Assembly: GCA_946543095.1 (NCBI GenBank) | Contig: CAMNLO010000065.1 | Coordinates: 1-8,075 of the forward strand | Length of the DNA: 8,075 nt | Direction: 5' to 3' | Source: an uncultured bacterium | Lineage (GTDB): Bacteria > Bacillota > Clostridia > Lachnospirales > Lachnospiraceae | The notes under the pieces: model-generated | The model's input: the letters and a program-made list of their open reading frames with translations, nothing else | Told to the model about the DNA's origin: nothing | Databases searched by the model: none | Translations under genes and position numbers: made by a program | In this document: positions 1-6,557 of the stretch, piece after piece | Layout: the number at the start of each line of letters is the position of its first letter | How positions within the stretch are numbered: position 1 is the first letter of the stretch

Positions 1-1974
1 CATTATCATAATGGTGGGGTCCTGGGAAAGGACCCGGGCGATCTCCAGCCTCTGGCGCTGTCCTCCGGAAAAATCGAGGCCGCCGTTTTTGAGCTTATGG
101 GAATAGCCTCCGTCACGCCGCATGATCTCCTCGTGCATATGGGCGTCTCTGGCTGCAAGGATCATTTCGAAATCTTCGATGGAGCTGTCCCACATCTTGA
201 TATTATTTGCGATGGTGTCCTCAAACAGGGTGATCTCCTGGTTTACCACTGCCACGGAGCTGGTGAACATATCCCGGTCGATCTTCCCGATGGGCTTTCC
301 GTCAAAGAGGATCTCCCCTTCCCAGGGGCTGTAGAGCCCGGAGATCAGGCGGGCGAGCGTGCTCTTTCCGCAGCCGGAGCCGCCAACAAAGGCCACGCTT
401 TTTCCCTGTTCCAGCTTCAGCGAAAAGTCTTCTATTAGGGGAGGGGCCAGCCGGGAATACCCAAAGGTCACATTTTTTAACTCCAGGGTACCGGAAAGTT
501 TTCCGTTAGGGGAGAGATCATCCTCCGATGCGTCGTCGTATTCCAGGATGGGATCCTTCCGGTATTCCATCACATCATCGATCCGCTCCATCTGGGTGCG
601 CATCTCCTGGAGGCTCTGGCCTGCTGCGATCAGGGACTGGGCGGGCAGCAGGAACTGGACCAGAAAGCCCTGGAAGGCCAGGACCATACCGGAGGTGAAC
701 TCCCCTTTGATCATCAGGTACACCCCCATCAGGAGCACGATATCGTTCACCAGCTCCATGATGATGACAGGGATCTTTCCCAGTCTGGCATCGATGCCGG
801 CAAACCGGACCCGCTGGGTGTTTACGCTGGCTTCGTACCCCGACCATTTTGCAAAGAATCCGTTTTCGGCGCCGCTTGCCTTGATGGTCTCGATCATTTC
901 AATGCCGGAGACGGTCTGGGAGTACAGCTTGGACTCATCCCGCAGCATGACCCGGGTGATGTTCATCCGTTTTAAGCTGGTATAATATGCCACAAACACA
1001 TTGATGGAGATGGAAATGATGCCGATGACCGTCATGGGGACGGAATAGGAGAGCATCACGCACAGGTAAAAGACCAGCATGGCGGTGTTGATCACAAGGG
1101 GGGCGAAGGTGTTCACCAGGAGATTCGCGATATTCCCGTTGGCAAGACGTCTCTGCTCCAGGTCTCCCGCCATCCGCTGGGAGAAGAATTTCATGGGCAG
1201 CCGGAGCACATGCCAGAAGTAGGAGGCATTTCCCATGGCGGCAAATTTTCCGCTGATCCGGAAGGAATAGAGGGCTGTGATCCATGCCGCCAGGATCTGT
1301 ACGAAGGTCAGAAGGATCAGGGCTGCCATAAAATATCCCACAAGGGAAGGGTTTTTCCCGGGAAGCAGCTCATCCATGAAGAATCTTGAAAAGCCTGCCG
1401 CCGCGATGGCACAGATGGATGCGACGGAGGTGGTGATGGCCGTGAAGGCAGCGGCTGAGCCTGCTCCCTTCAGTCTTCTGATGGCGAAGGCAAGCATGCT
1501 TTTGGGGCTGCCGGAGGGGGTGTAGTGCTCTCCGGGAGTGATCAGAAGGGTCACACCGGTGAAAGCATTGTCAAATTCCTGTTCGGTAATGACCACATCT
1601 CCCCTGGCGGGGTCATTGATATACACCTTTCCGTTTTGGAAGCCGCAGAGCACAACGAAATGATTGAATTCCCAGTGTATGATGCAGGGGAAGAGGGCGT
1701 TGGCCTTCAGCTGCTCCGGCTCAAAACGGTAGCCTGTGGCGTGAAAGCCGTAGGTTCTGGCGGCTCTGGCGATGTTTCCGGCCTTTGCGCCGTCCCGGGA
1801 GACGCCGCAGTCCTCCCTGACCTGTTCCAGAGGGACCCATTTGCCGTAGTATGCCATCACCATGGTAAGGCTCGCCGCCCCGCATTCCAGGGCTTCCATC
1901 TGCATCACAACGGGGCATCTGGCCACACCCTTCCTCAAGGGCTGTCTGATCTTTCGATTGCCTGTTTTATTCAT
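1..1974 (-). CDS. NHLP-type peptide export ABC transporter with C39 leader peptidase (3' end outside window)
   Basis: This is a fused peptidase-permease-ATPase (PCAT) predicted to cut the leader from a double-glycine-type precursor at the membrane and export the mature peptide. 658 codons are visible without interruption, out of an expected 700-730. The C39 domain (about 15-145) has Gln25, catalytic Cys31 in MEALECGAAS, His105 in NHFVVL and Asp121 in YINDPARG. The stretch CGVSRDGAKAGNIARAARTYG (split as CGVSRDG, 56-62, and AKAGNIARAARTYG, 63-76) is typical of the NHLP/NHLM subgroup. A six-helix ABC membrane domain follows (about 170-460). The ATPase domain has Walker A GGSGCGKST (531-539), a Q-loop in VVNQE (576-580) and signature FSGGQRQR (635-642). 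The window ends at TIMIM, just where the Walker B acidic residues should follow. No Shine-Dalgarno is visible before the ATG, so translation likely depends on the 74-aa gene ending 6 nt upstream. Family assignment is strong; the cargo is unknown. Confidence 0.88.
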   Translation of the reverse strand, partial: MNKTGNRKIRQPLRKGVARCPVVMQMEALECGAASLTMVMAYYGKWVPLEQVREDCGVSRDGAKAGNIARAARTYGFHATGYRFEPEQLKANALFPCIIHWEFNHFVVLCGFQNGKVYINDPARGDVVITEQEFDNAFTGVTLLITPGEHYTPSGSPKSMLAFAIRRLKGAGSAAAFTAITTSVASICAIAAAGFSRFFMDELLPGKNPSLVGYFMAALILLTFVQILAAWITALYSFRISGKFAAMGNASYFWHVLRLPMKFFSQRMAGDLEQRRLANGNIANLLVNTFAPLVINTAMLVFYLCVMLSYSVPMTVIGIISISINVFVAYYTSLKRMNITRVMLRDESKLYSQTVSGIEMIETIKASGAENGFFAKWSGYEASVNTQRVRFAGIDARLGKIPVIIMELVNDIVLLMGVYLMIKGEFTSGMVLAFQGFLVQFLLPAQSLIAAGQSLQEMRTQMERIDDVMEYRKDPILEYDDASEDDLSPNGKLSGTLELKNVTFGYSRLAPPLIEDFSLKLEQGKSVAFVGGSGCGKSTLARLISGLYSPWEGEILFDGKPIGKIDRDMFTSSVAVVNQEITLFEDTIANNIKMWDSSIEDFEMILAARDAHMHEEIMRRDGGYSHKLKNGGLDFSGGQRQRLEIARVLSQDPTIMIM

Positions 1975-1980
1975 GTTGGT

Positions 1981-2205
1981 TTATTTTATGATGTAGTAGA
2001 TGGGGGCTGTTTCCCGGACGCCGGTGTCGGTGTTTACCTGGATCTTTCCGAACACGGCCCAGAAGAGGGTTCCGATGATGAGGAGCAGCACTGCCGCAAG
2101 CATCATCCACACGGAGGGTGTGGTGACCTTGATGTAATCGTTCAGCTGCTCCGGAGAGGAGATGCGTTCCAGACTCTTCTCACGGAATATCTTTTTTTCT
2201 CCCAT
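1981..2205 (-). CDS. Short membrane protein, N-terminal fragment of an NHLP-type HlyD-like secretion adaptor
   Basis: This 74-residue protein begins MGEKKIFREKSLERISSPEQ. It has a charged N-terminal segment, the RISSPEQLNDYIKV motif (14-27), one strong transmembrane helix (about 32-53, VWMMLAAVLLLIIGTLFWAV), and then only about 20 residues outside the membrane (KIQVNTDTGVRETAPIYYIIK) before TAA. The start of NHLP/NHLM-type HlyD-like secretion proteins, as I recall them, has this RxSSPEQL segment and helix, followed by a barrel/lipoyl-like extracytoplasmic region that is absent here. It is therefore probably a truncated adaptor; a natural minimal version in this lineage is the alternative. A good Shine-Dalgarno supports the start at 2205. 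The stop is followed after 6 nt, in the same frame, by the exporter ATG, so the two are co-translated. Whether it still functions is unknown. Confidence 0.7.
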   Translation of the reverse strand: MGEKKIFREKSLERISSPEQLNDYIKVTTPSVWMMLAAVLLLIIGTLFWAVFGKIQVNTDTGVRETAPIYYIIK

Positions 2206-2214
2206 GACTGCTGT

Positions 2215-2220
2215 CTTCCT
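2215..2220 (-). promoter_or_regulatory. Ribosome binding site fixing the start of the 74-aa protein
   Basis: AGGAAG on the minus strand (within AAAGGAAG, 2222-2215) lies 9 nt before the ATG at 2205. This favours that start over an ATG-class codon at 2307 in the same frame, which would place 34 extra residues inside the hairpin element and has no comparable site. Confidence 0.7.
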
Positions 2221-2230
2221 TTCATGCGTT

Positions 2231-2378
2231 TTAAGGAAACGCTGATTAAAGCGTTTCCCCCGCCGGATTCGGGTCGCGAAGCGACATATTTCCGTTCCGA
2301 ATCCCAAGCTTTGCTGCGCAAAGCATGCGATCCCCCGGAGGGGCTAAGGAAATGCTGAATTATTCAGCATTTCCTTAA
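2231..2378. repeat. MITE-like hairpin-rich element with self-complementary terminal inverted repeats
   Basis: This is a 148-bp non-coding element. The left end reads TTAAGGAAACGCTGATTAA. The complement of the right end reads TTAAGGAAATGCTGAATAA, so the two termini are inverted repeats of about 28 bp with a few mismatches, and each terminus also folds on itself. Hairpins are: 2235-2242 with 2251-2258 (8 bp); 2265-2272 with 2297-2304 (8 bp), enclosing 2273-2277 with 2281-2285 (5 bp); 2308-2314 with 2318-2324 (7 bp); 2332-2335 with 2340-2343 (4 bp); and 2345-2359 with 2363-2377 (15 bp perfect, 3-nt centre). There is no transposase and no clear target duplication beyond the TTAA ends. None of the stems is followed by a U-run on either strand, so it is not an intrinsic terminator. 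It is probably a non-autonomous mobile element or dispersed structured repeat sitting in the exporter leader; an RNA-level regulatory structure is the alternative. Confidence 0.65.
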
Positions 2379-2437
2379 GCATATTCCTGATGACGGACCG
2401 CTTCGTTTTATGGGAAGCGAATCCTGTCCAATATCAG

Positions 2438-2466
2438 ATTATGGGACGAAAACAGTCAAACGTCAA
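2438..2466 (-). promoter_or_regulatory. Vegetative-type promoter for the exporter operon
   Basis: On the minus strand, TTGACG (2466-2461) and CATAAT (2443-2438) are separated by exactly 17 nt, a near-consensus housekeeping sigma promoter. It begins 3 nt after the TAA of the PAS regulator. Transcription would start near 2431 and produce a leader of about 225 nt before the 74-residue gene. The -35 region contains two tandem TTGAC units 7 nt apart (2466-2462 and 2459-2455), which could simply be coincidental or form part of an operator. This gives the exporter genes expression independent of the acc operon. It is predicted from sequence only. Confidence 0.7.
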
Positions 2467-2468
2467 CC

Positions 2469-4109
2469 TTACACGGCTTTTTCCCGATGGTTCATCAGCT
2501 CTCCCAGAGTAGTCTCTCCCCAGCTGTAATTGGTCAGATAGCTGCCTTTGAAGAGCTGGGCGTATTCCTCCCTGCCGGAGAGATAGTTATAGAGATCGCA
2601 GTCCACCCGGTCCTGTACGATACGGCGTTTTCCGTCCACCGTTTCCATGACCTCCGGGATCCCGTATTCCTCCAGCGTGCTTTTCAGCCTGAGGGCCACC
2701 TTTCGGTATCTGGAGAGGGTCAGGGTGCTGACGGGCTCATCCTCCCACAAAAAACTGATGGCTTCCTCGGAGGACACATATCCACCCTTTCTGTCCACCA
2801 GCAAAGCGAAAAGCTCCTTGGATTTTTTATTCCGGAAGGCGATGGGAGTATTTCCGATGAAAACGTCAAAATAGCCGAAGGTGCGGACGGAGACGGTGCG
2901 GCTTTCCGCAAGAAGGGTTTTTTCCTCCCGGGAGTCCCCCTCCAGGGCATAGAGCATGACATACCGGGAGGAATTGGGATTGGGCTCCTTTTCGGAGCAG
3001 ATCGCCTTGATCCGGCGCTCGGTTTCGGTCTGGTAGTCGAAGTAGGAAAACTCTGCCTCTCCGGTCCGCAAAAGCTCATTGAAATCCTCGTAGGCCGCCT
3101 CACTGTAGGCCGCGAAATGCTCAATGGGAGTGTAGCGCCTGGTCAGGGGAAGCCACTCCTCCTCCGTGTAGCCGAAGAACTCGCATACGTTTTCCGTGGC
3201 GTACAGGGGCTTCACCATGCCCTCGGGAGAGATCTCAAAGGCCGCGATGCCGTCGGAGAACTGCATCACAAGATCCCGCATGGTTCCCTTTAACTGGTCG
3301 TTTTCCGCCTGTAAGGCCGCGGAATCCGCTGTTTCCTTTGTTTCCCTGCAGCAGTAAAAGCTGATGGCTTCGTCCACCTTGATGAACACCCCCATGTACT
3401 GCCTGTAGGAATCGTCGGTGGAGCGGGCCTTGTAGGTGATCTTGGGGGGCCTGCCGTCCGCTGCCGAGAGCCGTTTCTGGCAAAAATCCGTAAAATACCG
3501 GCGAAGCGCCTCCCGATACTCGCCGGTAACAGAGGAGGTGAGCCATTTTTCCAGGGCATCCTCGATCTGCATGGCGATATTCTCAAACCGCTTGAAATAG
3601 GAGGTTTCCTCACAGTGGAGGCATTTCACGGTGTTGGCGTCCAGATTGAATTCGAAGATCTTGTCATAGACACTGGAAAGGGCATTCAGATAACGCGCGT
3701 TTTCTTTGGTTTTCCGCGCCTTGTAGCTTTCCGTAACATCCATACAGACGCTCTGAAATTCCTCTTCTCCCCGCTCGTTGACGCATTTTGCCACCCATCC
3801 GAAGACATGGGCCCTTGTGCCGTCGCAGCGAAGCAAGGTCATATTCCCGGCGATGGGGGCATCGGATGAGAACACATGGTTTAAGTATTTCGAAAACCTG
3901 CGGCGCTCCTCCATGGGGATCATCAGGAAGATATTGCTCTTATACATCTCCAGATAATCCATTTCCCCGTCCTTTGCCTCGGGGAAACGCAGCAGCTCGA
4001 TCATCCTGGGATTGATATAGGTGATCCGGGGCTGCTTTTCGCAGGTGTATCTGACAAATCCGCAGGGGATGGTGTCATTTAAGAATGGCAGTTCACTGTT
4101 CTCATTCAT
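2469..4109 (-). CDS. PAS-domain one-component regulator with C-terminal SARP/OmpR-like winged helix
   Basis: This predicted soluble sensor-regulator (546 aa) has no membrane segments. An N-terminal PAS-like domain (about 10-128) ends in the typical FQSVCMDVTES. A more degenerate PAS-like unit follows (about 140-256, starting LSSVYDKIFEFNLDANTVKCL), then a short probable coiled-coil (258-282). A clearer PAS domain (about 284-390) contains LYATENVCEFFGYTEEEW. The C-terminal domain (about 406-510) begins VSVRTFGYFDVFIGNTPIAF, continues NKKSKELFALLVDRKGGYVSSEEAISFLW and has a basic probable recognition helix (LSRYRKVALRLK, 465-476). This is the fold of SARP/OmpR-type regulators, and the tail LFKGSYLTNYSWGETTLGEL resembles a shortened bacterial-activator region. 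No kinase, receiver or cyclase domain is present, so ligand sensing rather than phosphorylation is inferred. AAGGA overlapping the previous stop precedes the ATG by about 9 nt, placing it last in the acc/acyl-CoA synthetase operon. Targets are unknown; the exporter promoter just downstream is an obvious candidate. Confidence 0.8.
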   Translation of the reverse strand: MNENSELPFLNDTIPCGFVRYTCEKQPRITYINPRMIELLRFPEAKDGEMDYLEMYKSNIFLMIPMEERRRFSKYLNHVFSSDAPIAGNMTLLRCDGTRAHVFGWVAKCVNERGEEEFQSVCMDVTESYKARKTKENARYLNALSSVYDKIFEFNLDANTVKCLHCEETSYFKRFENIAMQIEDALEKWLTSSVTGEYREALRRYFTDFCQKRLSAADGRPPKITYKARSTDDSYRQYMGVFIKVDEAISFYCCRETKETADSAALQAENDQLKGTMRDLVMQFSDGIAAFEISPEGMVKPLYATENVCEFFGYTEEEWLPLTRRYTPIEHFAAYSEAAYEDFNELLRTGEAEFSYFDYQTETERRIKAICSEKEPNPNSSRYVMLYALEGDSREEKTLLAESRTVSVRTFGYFDVFIGNTPIAFRNKKSKELFALLVDRKGGYVSSEEAISFLWEDEPVSTLTLSRYRKVALRLKSTLEEYGIPEVMETVDGKRRIVQDRVDCDLYNYLSGREEYAQLFKGSYLTNYSWGETTLGELMNHREKAV

Positions 4110-4121
4110 ATCGTTTTATCC

Positions 4122-5762
4122 TTATGCAAAACTCCGACTGCGCAGGGCGCTTTTCCGGATCTTTCCGCTGATGGTCTTCGGCATCTCGTTCACGAACATG
4201 ACAAGCCGGATCCATTTGTATTCCGCCAGCTTCTGATTGCAGAAGTTCTTGATCTCCAGCTCCAGCTCCTGGGAGGGCAGAAAGCCCTCCCCCAGGACGA
4301 TGACGGCCTTGATGGCCTGGCCCCGTAAGGGATCCGGGACCCCCACCACGCCGCATTCCGCCACGGCGGGATGCTCCATCAGCACATTCTCCACTTCATA
4401 GGGCCCCACCCGGAAGCCTCCGGTCTTTATGATATCATCAAAACGCCCCTGAAACCAATACCGGCCGTTTTCGTCCATCATGGCCGCGTCCCCGGTGTGG
4501 TATACACCGTCCCGCCAGACATAGCGGTACTGTTCCTCATTGTCCAGATAGGAGCAGAAGACCCCGGGCTGTTTTCCGGGCTGCTTGGGCACAATGACCA
4601 CCTCCCCGGTCTCTCCTTCGGGGACGGGCTTTCCGTCCTGTCCGAGGAGTCTGATCTCATAGAAGGGAGAGGGGGTTCCCATGGAGCCCTCCACTGCTTC
4701 ATCGCCCTGAAAATTGGCGATGAGGAGCGTGGTCTCGGTCTGGCCGTAGCCCTCGTGAAGCGTAAGCCCCGTGCGCTCTCTGAATTTCCGGAACACCTCG
4801 GGGGCAAGCATCTCCCCGGCGGTGGTGGCGTGCCGCAAAGAAGGCATATCCGGAATGCCCTTCCGCACCAGATACCGGTACACCGTGGGAGGTGCGCAGA
4901 AGGAGGTGACGTGATAGCGGTTGATGACGGCGGTGAGCTGTCTTGGATCAAAATTGTCAAAGTCAAAGACCATGACGGCGCTGCCCACAAGCCACTGCCC
5001 GTAGAGCTTTCCCCAGGAGGCCTTCGCCCAGCCCGTTTCCGCCACGGTGAAATGGAGGCCGTCCTCCGTGGCCCGGTGCCAGTATTTTGCGGTGACGATA
5101 TGGGCCAGGGGATAGCTGTGGTCGTGGATCACTCCCTTGGGATAGCCGGTGGTGCCGGAGGTAAAATACAGGAGCATGGGATCTGTGACCTTTGTGCTTA
5201 CCCTCTCAAACTCATCCGATGCGGAGGTGATGGCTTCCGTCAGGTTTAAGAAGCCCGGCACATCCTTCCGGACGCAGAAGAGCGTTATGGGGGCACCGGT
5301 TTCTTTCACTGCGGATAAGACCTTTTCCGGCACTTCATGAAAGGGGGTGCAGATCAGGGCTTTCGCTTTGGAGGCCTTCAGCCGGTACACCAGATCCTGT
5401 CCCGTCAGCATATGGGTGGCGGGGATCATCAGGGCTCCCAGCTTATGGAGGGCGATAGCGGCAAACCAGTATTCATAGTGGTGCTTTAAGATCAGCATCA
5501 CGGGATCCCCTTTTCCGACCCCGGCGTCTTTAAGCACATTGGCCATGCGGTTGCTGTTTTTCCGGATGTCCTCAAAGGAAAAGCTGTGTTCCTCCCCTTC
5601 CACATTGCACCACACGAGAGCGCGTTTATCCGGGGTCTTGCAGGCGATCCTGTCTGCCACATCATAGCCGAAGTTAAAGGTTTCGGGGTAGTGCAGACTG
5701 AATCGGACCAGACGGTTTTGTTCATCAAAGACTTCGCTGCAGTATTCCTGATAGATGCTCAT
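4122..5762 (-). CDS. AMP-forming acyl-CoA synthetase (medium-chain / acetyl-CoA-synthetase-like)
   Basis: This adenylate-forming enzyme (546 aa) is predicted to make an acyl-AMP and then an acyl-CoA from a carboxylic acid, ATP and CoA. All core motifs are present: phosphate loop FTSGTTGYPKG (200-210), GYGQTET (338-344), YHTGDAAMMDENGRYWFQGR (421-440), DDIIKTGGFRVGPYEVE (442-458) hinge region, and the C-terminal PKTISGKIRK (528-537) with the predicted catalytic lysine K534. The HHYEYWFAAIALHKLGALMIP segment (94-114) and overall length resemble the medium-chain (ACSM-like) synthetases, but chain length cannot be read from sequence. No signal peptide or membrane segment is seen, so it is cytoplasmic. 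The ATG is preceded by AAAGGA about 8 nt upstream and lies 3 nt after accA, so it belongs to the acc operon. It may activate exogenous or recycled fatty acids, or supply a primer CoA. The class is secure; the substrate is unknown. Confidence 0.92.
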   Translation of the reverse strand: MSIYQEYCSEVFDEQNRLVRFSLHYPETFNFGYDVADRIACKTPDKRALVWCNVEGEEHSFSFEDIRKNSNRMANVLKDAGVGKGDPVMLILKHHYEYWFAAIALHKLGALMIPATHMLTGQDLVYRLKASKAKALICTPFHEVPEKVLSAVKETGAPITLFCVRKDVPGFLNLTEAITSASDEFERVSTKVTDPMLLYFTSGTTGYPKGVIHDHSYPLAHIVTAKYWHRATEDGLHFTVAETGWAKASWGKLYGQWLVGSAVMVFDFDNFDPRQLTAVINRYHVTSFCAPPTVYRYLVRKGIPDMPSLRHATTAGEMLAPEVFRKFRERTGLTLHEGYGQTETTLLIANFQGDEAVEGSMGTPSPFYEIRLLGQDGKPVPEGETGEVVIVPKQPGKQPGVFCSYLDNEEQYRYVWRDGVYHTGDAAMMDENGRYWFQGRFDDIIKTGGFRVGPYEVENVLMEHPAVAECGVVGVPDPLRGQAIKAVIVLGEGFLPSQELELEIKNFCNQKLAEYKWIRLVMFVNEMPKTISGKIRKSALRSRSFA

Positions 5763-5765
5763 GCT

Positions 5766-6557
5766 TTATTCCTTTATCACTGCACTGACTCCGAGGCTGC
5801 GGAAGCGTGCATAGCGCTTTTCCGTAAGCTCCGGGTCCGCGGAAAGCAGTTTCACCTCTTCTGTCAGCAGGGTGCTGATCCGGTGATAAAACTCCTTGCT
5901 CCCTAAATCCTTTTCGGACAGGATCTTCTCGATCACCCCAAGGCTTTTTGCGTCCTCCGCCGTGAGCTTTAAGCTCTTTGCCGCCTCCGGCGCCTTTCCC
6001 GCGTCCTTCCAGAGGATGCTGGCGCAGCCCTCCGGAGAGATCACGGAATAGACCGCGTTTTGCAGCATCCAGACCCGGTCCGCCACCGAGAGGGCAAGGG
6101 CGCCGCCGCTGCCTCCTTCCCCGATGAGGATGGAGAGGATGGGAACGCACAGGGCGGACATTTCCAGAAGATTCTCCGCAATAGCCTGGCCCTGGCCCCG
6201 TTCCTCCGCCCCGACGCCGCAGTAGGCCCCGGAGGTGTCCACGAATAAGATCACGGGGCGTCCGAATTTTTCTGCCTGCTTCATCAGGCGAAGGGCCTTT
6301 CGATAGCCCTCCGGGTGGGGCATCCCGAAATTCCGGAAGGTCCGCTCCTTTGCGGTGTGGCCCTTTTCGATGGCGATGACCGTTACGGGGAGATCCTGAA
6401 GCCTTGCGATGCCGCCCACAATGGCGGGATCATCCGCAAAGCGGCGGTCTCCGTGGAATTCGATAAAGCCCTTGAAGATATTTTTAATGTAGTCCAGACC
6501 TGTGGGCCGCCTGCTGTCTCTGGCCAGCCGGACCCTTCCGAATGCGTCGCTGTTCAC
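5766..6557 (-). CDS. accA: Acetyl-CoA carboxylase carboxyltransferase subunit alpha
   Basis: AccA is the partner of AccD in the carboxyltransferase; it binds carboxybiotin. The 263-residue protein has the crotonase-fold signatures [13 protein letters not shown] (31-43), [17 protein letters not shown] (106-122; proteobacterial proteins usually have DTPGAYPG), [17 protein letters not shown] (144-160) and [16 protein letters not shown] (170-185). It is about 50 residues shorter than the ~318-residue E. coli-type protein because the N-terminal helical region is missing, which I recall as usual in Clostridia with split accD/accA. Translation starts at GTG in a GTGA overlap with the accD stop. The start is supported by AGAAGGAG placed about 6 nt upstream. 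The stop is TAA, 3 nt before the acyl-CoA synthetase start, so it is co-transcribed with both neighbours. Confidence 0.96.
   Translation of the reverse strand: MNSDAFGRVRLARDSRRPTGLDYIKNIFKGFIEFHGDRRFADDPAIVGGIARLQDLPVTVIAIEKGHTAKERTFRNFGMPHPEGYRKALRLMKQAEKFGRPVILFVDTSGAYCGVGAEERGQGQAIAENLLEMSALCVPILSILIGEGGSGGALALSVADRVWMLQNAVYSVISPEGCASILWKDAGKAPEAAKSLKLTAEDAKSLGVIEKILSEKDLGSKEFYHRISTLLTEEVKLLSADPELTEKRYARFRSLGVSAVIKE

Noticed and set aside
359..985. Plus-strand open frame of 208 codons
   Set aside because: It is a shadow of the ABC transporter. The minus-strand frame has intact membrane and ATPase motifs across this whole interval.
2206..2307. Longer N-terminus for the 74-aa protein, starting at 2307
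   Set aside because: It would be encoded inside the hairpin element (residues like RFATRIRRGKRFNQRF) and lacks a ribosome site, while 2205 has AGGAAG at good spacing and matches the expected family start.
1525..2358. Long plus-strand open frame (277 codons) across the exporter start and intergenic region
   Set aside because: It is antisense to the C39 domain and the 74-aa gene, runs through the hairpin element, has no recognisable domain, and lies opposite well-supported minus-strand coding.
2231..2378. CRISPR array or riboswitch
   Set aside because: There are no regularly spaced direct repeats, and I recognise no conserved aptamer. Paired terminal inverted repeats fit a MITE-like element better.
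2352..2390. Possible 12-codon leader peptide (MLKEMLNNSAFP, stop) in the exporter leader
   Set aside because: It is mostly made of the terminal repeat of the element, its AGGA is only about 2 nt from the ATG, and it has no regulatory codon run.
2399..2419. Hairpin CGCTTC/GAAGCG as an intrinsic terminator of the acc operon
   Set aside because: The stem is only 6 bp with a 9-nt loop, has no U-run following it on the minus strand, and lies downstream of the predicted transcription start of the next operon.
4371..5249. Plus-strand open frame of 292 codons
   Set aside because: It is antisense to the acyl-CoA synthetase, whose motifs are continuous over the same bases; the G+C-rich codon pattern produces such shadows.
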